This document shows, one piece after another, positions 58,304-64,000 of a stretch of DNA of 64,000 nt; positions within the stretch are counted from its first letter, which is position 1, and every line of letters begins with the position of its first letter. This stretch comes from Cordilura impudica (Eukaryota > Arthropoda > Insecta > Diptera > Scathophagidae), in assembly GCA_963682025.1 (NCBI GenBank), contig OY821519.1, positions 67,964,025 through 68,028,024 of the forward strand, read 5' to 3'. The position numbers and the translations under genes were made by a program. Below the pieces are notes generated by a model. It was not told the origin of the DNA. It saw only the letters and a program-made list of their open reading frames with translations, and did no database searches.

Positions 58304-59416
58304 GAGGTGTGCGGGTCGGATTATTGTGACATTGGATCTAAAACTTTAGTGCGCAAAATTTGAGCCAAATTGGACAATGCTTTCTGAACGCGCATTGAGT
58401 TCAAAATTCAAATATGCATTTATATTAATAATTTTTCACAAAAATTTTGATATTAATGATTGCGTTTCAATTAAATTATTAAATAGACCATAATCTAGAG
58501 TAAATTGTCTTTATAATAAAATAACAAAATCTATTATCGATTGAAAATCTGTCAAGTTATATCAAGTTCCACAGGCAATAAATGCATCGCGGACCCCTTA
58601 ATTAAGAAAATCGAGCTCACATTTTTAAATACATTGAAATAATTTACAACAACAACATTTTTGGTGTAATATTTTTATAAAACATATTTGAAATATGAAA
58701 ACCCCAAAAAGATTTAGCCTAAAAGTTAAAAAAGTAGGAAAAACCACATTTTTCTTGAAATCCGGTGAAATAAAATCGCTGCCCTCCCCAAATCAAGAAC
58801 AGGATACCTACAATATTTGCATTTTTAATCATACATATTTTGTTAATAAGACCGTAAAGACCAGTCGTTGATTTCCGTAAATTACTTGAACAAAATTTTC
58901 GAAAAAGTCAAATTGGAGATTTTGAAATAGTGATAAAAAAATACGTAGCGTTTTGACATTAATTTAGAACGGCATAACAACAGACGAGATGCAATATGCT
59001 TTATATGAGATCATCTTGGGATCAGGAGCATGCAAAAATGTTGTTGTTGTAGATTATTTCAATGTCTTTAAAAATGTGAGCTCGATTTTCTTAATCAAGT
59101 GGTCTGCGGCGAATTTATTGCCTGGCGAACTTGATATAACTTGGCTGTTTTTCAATCGATAATAAAGTTTGTTATTTTATTAGAAAGATAATTTACTCTA
59201 TATTATGGTTTATAAATTAATTTAATTAAAACGCAATTATTAATAGCAAAATTTTTAAGAAAAATGATTTTTTTTGATAATTTTCATAAAAATGCTTATT
59301 TGAACTTTAAACTGAATGGGCGTCCAGAAAGCATTGTCAGATTTGGCTCAAATTATATGCACTAAAGTGTCGGATCCAGTGTCATAATAATCCAAAAAAA
59401 AAATAGCTGTCACCCT
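58304..59416. mobile_element. Foldback element with ~360-380 bp arms
   Basis: Left arm 58304-58662 and right arm 59033-59416 are inverted. Pairs include TTTAGTGCGCAAAATTTGAG against a CTCAAATTATATGCACTAAA-type string, AATCGAGCTCACATTTTTAA against TTAAAAATGTGAGCTCGATT, and AACAACAACATTTTTG against CAAAAATGTTGTTGTT. The spacer is about 370 bp and noncoding. Confidence 0.82.
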
Positions 59417-59519
59417 AATATACATACCTGTAAAATATGGTCGAAGTTCTTTTTCGTATACGAAAAGGCGGATTCAGACAACTAAGTGGATCTAAAACTG
59501 GAATGGATAAATCCACAAT

Positions 59520-59567
59520 TTGTATACCCTCCATCCCATTGTGCAGAGTGTATATAAAAGTTTGCCA
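59520..59567. mobile_element. M2 end fragment
   Basis: TGTATACCCTCCATCCCATT and GAGTGTATATAAAAG resemble the M2 5' end. It stops at the M element boundary. Confidence 0.45.
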
Positions 59568-59573
59568 TTAAAA

Positions 59574-60381
59574 ACAAGTAAGAAAATTATAGTCGGTCTA
59601 GACCGACTATACGATACCCTATACCATGCGTTTAGAAACCCTATCTCTTAGGCCCAACTAACTGGACATAGAAAATAAGCAAGAACCAAATTTGAGTGGG
59701 ATTTTTATTAATTTTTTTGGCTGCAGATATGAAAAAGTTCATATCGGATGCTATATCTATATAGGGACTTGGTCCAAAAATGGACCGATCCTGATCATGT
59801 TTGGTAAAGTCTCTTGTATTTTGCAAAAATATATACAAACAAAATTTGAGAAGAATCAGTGCAATATTTTTGTTTTTTAATAGATTTAAGTGAAGATCGG
59901 GAAGCAGCTCTATATGGGGTCAAAGGGATCATTTTTGGACTACTCATTAATGGATGTAATGAAAGCATAGAAACCCAATTTGAGTAAGATCTATATGACA
60001 ATTTGGATCTTATAGCAATTTATGTCGATTTCATATGGGTAATTTGTATGGGGGCTAGGTCTGAACATGGACCGATTCTCACCAATTTCAATAGCGTTCA
60101 TCCCATGGCCGATAAAAGCTTATATACCAAATTTCATCGAAATATACTCATATTTGCGACCTGCAGTTTGATTACAAGGTTTACATGGACACACAGACGG
60201 ACGGACGGACGGACGGACGGACGGACGGACGGACGGACGGACGGACATTGTTAATTCAACTCAAAAAGTGATTCTGATTCGATCGGTATAATTAAAGATG
60301 GGTCTAGGTCAAATATTTTTCGTTGTTACAAACAGCAGCACAAAGTCATTATACCCAAACCACATAGTGGTATAGGGTATA
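59574..60381 (-). mobile_element. M element, full length, near-consensus
   Basis: 808 bp, ACAAGTAAG to GGGTATA, perfect 24-bp palindrome, short-spacer subfamily, about 12 GGAC units. Probably among the youngest copies. Confidence 0.93.
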
Positions 60382-61107
60382 AAAACTGGAAAAAATGGGG
60401 CCTCATTTTCGCAGTCGTGATCGAAATAAATCAAATTTCCTTACTCATTATGAAACGAATCGTTTCATTGTTTCAGTATTGTAAAAGTCGGAAACGAATA
60501 TTTTTTACAACATTGCATAATGTAACAGATTAAGGAGAAAATGTGAACAAAAATATATGTTTATTTTAAAAATACCCCTTACGACTAAAGGTCTTGGAAT
60601 AAATCTCAATGAGACAAAGCATAGAGTTTGCTTCCGCACCATCATCTTCACAATCTGCAAGGAAAGAAATTTCGTCCTAATTAAACCCGAAAATGTAGTT
60701 ATTAACGTGCGCTGCAAAAATTTTAGAATTTTTTTATTTAAGTTATATTTTTAGATTATTTATGGCCCCCTGATTCCAAATCTGTCATCAAAAAATTTCT
60801 ACCTCTTCTCGTTTTCCTGATATGTCAAAAATTAAAGTGTTCGATTAATCGAACACTGGCGGTGAACACATACCATAAAATCCCATACAAATACGAAATG
60901 TCAATTTTTCCCGCCAAATGATAGCGCTTTGACATTTCTTTTGTGTGTTTCTGAAGAAAAGACTTGTTTTGTGCCTGCTTATCATATTCTTACATTTTAA
61001 TAGTTTTTCGAAAATAAATGTGAGAACCTAGTAGTTTATAGATTCGTTTGATATGTAATTCCGAGTGTTTGTGAATATGTATTGTTCCTCGATTCCAGAA
61101 TTGCAAA
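60382..61107. other. Noncoding DNA before the piggyBac fragment
   Basis: It holds a perfect 20-bp palindrome at 60837-60856 (GTGTTCGATT and its complement), preceded by TTAA. This might mark an old piggyBac end, but no matching partner was found downstream. Confidence 0.45.
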
Positions 61108-61521
61108 ATGGCACGTTCAAAGAAAACAACAATGAGGGAGATTGAAGATATTTTAGAGAATTGGAGCGATGGCGAAAATCCGGTTCAGTGTGTCAACGTA
61201 CTCCCACCCAATGTACATGAAGTATCCGATGAAGAATAAATCGACGAGAATACCATCGCAATTAATGAAGATCAAACTGCTTTGACTGAGATTGCCGGCT
61301 ATTTGGAAATTGAGAGAGAGCGAAACATTCATGTTGATATTGCTTATGAAGAGGTTGTGGAAACTGAACCGGAGGCTTGGCCATCAACTTCCAAATCGGC
61401 TGCTAAATCGACTGGTCCACCGCAAAAGAAACCGAGATTCAGCTACAAGCCATTGAGTTCATTTGGAACTCCAAATTGGTCCAACTCCAAAATGGTGATG
61501 TTTACACATCAAAAATACTAA
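61108..61521 (+). pseudogene. piggyBac-like transposase, N-terminal fragment
   Basis: Starts MARSKKTTMREIEDILENWS and continues VLPPNVHEVSDEE, then a TAA stop at 61237 in the same frame. IDENTIAINEDQ, EIAGYLEIERERNI, EAWPSTSKSAAKS, PPQKKPRFSYKPLSSFGTPNW and a foreign-looking end KMVMFTHQKY follow. This acidic, low-complexity N-terminal region with SKKTT..EIE.ILENWSD matches insect piggyBac transposases from memory. The catalytic DDD domain and Cys-rich C-terminus are absent. It is probably an internally deleted, dead derivative. Confidence 0.68.
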
Positions 61522-61849
61522 AATAACATCACAAGCGATAATCGCCTAAGTCGACTTAAGAACAATTTAAGTTATGTATGCTATCATATTCTACTAAACC
61601 GGCTTTATATTTCCATGAAATCCACATTTCTCTAACACTGTTTTTTGAAAAGATATTAATTAAAATACGCTGACCTAAGTCGCAATGAAACCCCATTACA
61701 TTTCTATAAAAAGTTATTTTTCTCGAAAGCATGATTTTTTACTTATGCGGTTAATGCTGGTGACCGCAGATATATGAAATTAGTGCTAAATTAAATTTCA
61801 CTAACCGATTTTTGTGCAACAATGTGTGCCCTAATGAGTTCTTTATCCA
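61522..61849. other. Noncoding DNA after piggyBac fragment
   Basis: Two related strings CTAAGTCGACTTAAG (61547) and CTAAGTCGCAATG (61675) are the only visible structure. Confidence 0.4.
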
Positions 61850-62307
61850 TCTGAGCGATTGCTATGTGGGGGGGAAGGGTATAATGACATTGTGCTGATG
61901 TCTGTAACTACCAAAAATGTTTGACTTAGACTCATTTCTTATTACACCGCTTTATTTAGCGATGTCTGTCCATCTGCGCGTCTGTCTGTCTATCTGTCCG
62001 TCCGTCTCTGTTCCCATGTAAATCCTGCAATCAAACTACAGGTCGCAAGTATGAATATATTTTGATAAAATTTAGTCTGTGATTAGTATGAAATTTTTTA
62101 TCCCATAGAACTTACGCTATTGAAATTTGTGAACATCGATGCATGTTCAGACCTAGTCCCCATACAAGTTACCGCTATGTGATCAACAAAACTGCCATAA
62201 GATCCAAATTACTATATAGATGTCGGTCAAATTGTACGTGTAAGCTTATTATATCCATTTATAAGTAGTCCAAAACCCTATAGGAAAATTTTTAGTCATA
62301 GTCCCCA
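61850..62307 (+). mobile_element. Old M element, split by LA LINE
   Basis: Diverged M sequence (GGGTATAATGACATTGTGCTG, GTCTGTCTATCTGTCCGTCCG, GACCTAGTCCCCATACAAG). It stops at TCATAGTCCCCAT where the LINE tail begins. Confidence 0.82.
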
Positions 62308-63548
62308 TTTTTTTTTTTTTATTTATTTATTAGGTCAATGGAATAAATCCTTACAGACCTGTATAAATGATATAATTACATATGTACATATATTGAAACA
62401 ATTAAATAATTTAAAAATAAAAACAAATAGTTAGGAATTTAAGAAAATAATGATATTATGCTTAATTATATCAGTGTTCAACGAAAAATCAATTAATTGA
62501 TAAAGATTACTATAAACACAACAAATTCTTCTAAAACGATCAGCTGGAGCATAGTTGGTTTGAAAAGATTTAACAAAGAGTGGTTGGAATTGGCGTGATA
62601 CTCGTTGAGGAACATTAAAAGTTATATTGTTCACAAGAAAGTCAGAACAGATTTCACCATTAATTAGGTTGATGATAAATGTTACTTTTAGCAGGACTAT
62701 GCAGGACGGCTTTCCAAAGTAGGTAATTTTATTAATTTAAGTCGATCAGCGTATGAAGGTAGATTAATTGCAGAATTCCAAGGTAAGCCACGTAAGCAAA
62801 AGAGTAGAAATTGTTTCTGTACAGACTCGATTCGTTGAATATGAATGTTATAGAAGGGATCCCATATTATTGACCCATATTCTAAAATAGGTCTTACAAG
62901 CGATGTAAAAAGTTGTTTGGTTATGTAAGGATCAATAAATTATTTTGCCCATCTTTTAATAAAGGCGAGTGTACCTCTAGCTTTATTAACTGTCATAGTG
63001 ACGTGAGATACAAAGTTTAATTTAGGATCAAGTAGAATCCCTAAATCCAGAAAAATATCAACAAGTTCAAGCTGATATCCGCCCAAAAAGTAGTAAGCAG
63101 GAAAAACATTATTTCTAGAAAAACGCATACATTTACATTTTTTTTTAAATTTAGTTCCATTAGGTTACGGTTACACCACGAAAAGAAATTGTTGAGATCT
63201 GATTGAAGATGAATATGATCATTATGTTAACAGTAACTTAAAAAAATTTTAACATCATCAGCGTACATTAAAACGTTGCAAAATTTTATCACTTTTGGAA
63301 GATCATTGATGAAAAGGGAGAAAAGAATTGGTCCAAGATAGCTGTCTTGTGGAACACCAGAAGTCACAGTAATATCTTTAGATGACATATTATTATACAT
63401 TACACGTTGTGTTCTCTCAGAAAGATATGATTTTATCCATTTAAGGCTTAATGGTGTTAAACCTAATAAATCCAATTTGATCAGTAGAAGGTTATGGTTT
63501 ACTTTATCGAAAGCCTTACTAAAATCGGTGTATACTGCATCTGTTTGT
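62308..63548 (-). pseudogene. LA-related LINE, truncated by an M insertion
   Basis: Minus strand, with a T-rich tail signature at 62308-62330 and the 3' motif CTTACAGACC, as in the intact LA copy. Pieces: KWIKSYLSERTQRV, TSGVPQDSYLGPILFSLFINDL and LMYADDVKIFL (63475-63227). A frameshifted stretch and LVDIFLDLGILLDPKLNFVSH..NKARGTLAFIKRWA (63128-62940) follow. The C-terminal SRQFQPLFVKSFQTNYAPADRFRRICC and QLIDFSLNTDI (62634-62431) end it. It is similar to but clearly distinct from the 52052 copy. Frameshifts disable it. The upstream part is cut by the M element at 63549. Confidence 0.85.
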
Positions 63549-64000
63549 TATACCCTATACCACTATGTGGTTTGGGTATAATGACTTTGTGCTGCTGTTT
63601 GTAACAACCAAAAATATTTGACCTAGACCCATCTTTAATTATACCGATCGAATCAGAATCACTTTCTGAGTTGATTTAACAATGTCCGTCCGTCCGTCCG
63701 TCCGTCCGTCTGTGTGTCCATGTAAAGCTTGTAATCAAACTGCAGGTCGCAAATATGAATATATTTTGATGAAATTTAGTACATAAGCTTTTAGCGGCCA
63801 TGGGATGAACGCTATTGAAATTGGTGAGAATCGGTCCATGTTCAGACCTAGCCCCCATACAAATTACCCATATGAAATCGACATAAATTGCCATAAGATC
63901 CAAATTGTCATATAGATCTTACTCAAATTGGGTTTGTATGCGTTCATTACATCCACTAATGAGTAGTCCAAATGTGATCCCTTTGACCCTATATAGCGCT
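63549..64000 (+). mobile_element. M element inserted in LINE, cut by window end
   Basis: Starts TATACCCTATACCAC immediately after CATCTGTTTGT of the LINE. The intact LA copy has the corresponding ACATCTGTTTGTTTC near 53170. Short-spacer subfamily. Confidence 0.92.

Noticed and set aside
5954..60254. Recurrent 60-86 residue open frames on both strands of M elements (for example FINFFGCRYEKVHI and DLMAIYVDFIWVICMG types)
   Set aside because: They recur because the DNA is a repeat. They are open on both strands of the same bases, and no start context or domain supports translation.
1..64000. CRISPR arrays, bacterial operons, tRNA or rRNA genes
   Set aside because: None seen. Tandem repeats here lack unique spacers and the DNA is eukaryotic.

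Overview
The window is about 64 kb of AT-rich, repeat-saturated eukaryotic DNA, almost certainly from a dipteran insect and probably a calyptrate fly. The reasons are many copies of a mini-me/DINE-like element with GTCY (GGAC) microsatellites, CR1/Jockey-type LINEs, Tc1, mariner, Transib, piggyBac and Helitron relics, and a 66-bp GT-AG intron of fly size. I found no convincing host gene, tRNA or rRNA; nearly every recognisable coding stretch belongs to a transposable element (TE). It reads as intergenic or heterochromatic sequence, or a large intron, built by nested insertion.

Family names used here. M: ~790-820 bp mini-me/Helentron-like element, canonical strand 5'-TATACCC...GGAC/GTCC repeat...24-bp palindrome...ACTTGT-3', more than a dozen copies. 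M2: a second element of the same architecture (11848-17365). H: short Helitron-like element TC...CTAG. LA, LB, LC: three CR1/Jockey-like non-LTR retrotransposon families. R4: repeat with ~100-125 bp tandem units.

Layout. 1-5 kb: LA relic, a 0.6-kb tandem duplication containing H, an R4/M composite. 5-10 kb: three M copies and R4. 11.8-17.4 kb: one M2 element carrying a DD41D mariner, a 3.8-kb (AAAAATT)n expansion and an M copy inside that array. 18.7-20.9 kb: LB relic and an M copy with a visible paralogous empty site. 21.9-27.3 kb: an old M copy split by a 4,790-bp terminal-inverted-repeat (TIR) transposon with a broken DDE-like gene. 28.3-30.4 kb: a Transib (RAG1-related) element with CGGCG target duplications. 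32-45 kb: LB and LC LINEs nested with M, mariner and Tc1. 45.1-50.3 kb: a 5.2-kb element with ~400-bp inverted repeats around a second broken gene family. 51.9-56.1 kb: an apparently intact full-length LA LINE whose ORF1 and ORF2 are joined by a canonical -1 frameshift heptamer. 56.3-64 kb: M copies, a foldback element, a piggyBac fragment and another LA copy.

The most interesting items are the LA frameshift signal, the two TIR elements with unassigned DDE-like genes (22.3-27.1 and 45.1-50.3 kb), the Transib copy, the covarying 3' stem-loop in LB LINEs, and the evidence from empty sites that M elements insert without target-site duplication (TSD). All family assignments were made by eye from motifs; none was checked by database search.
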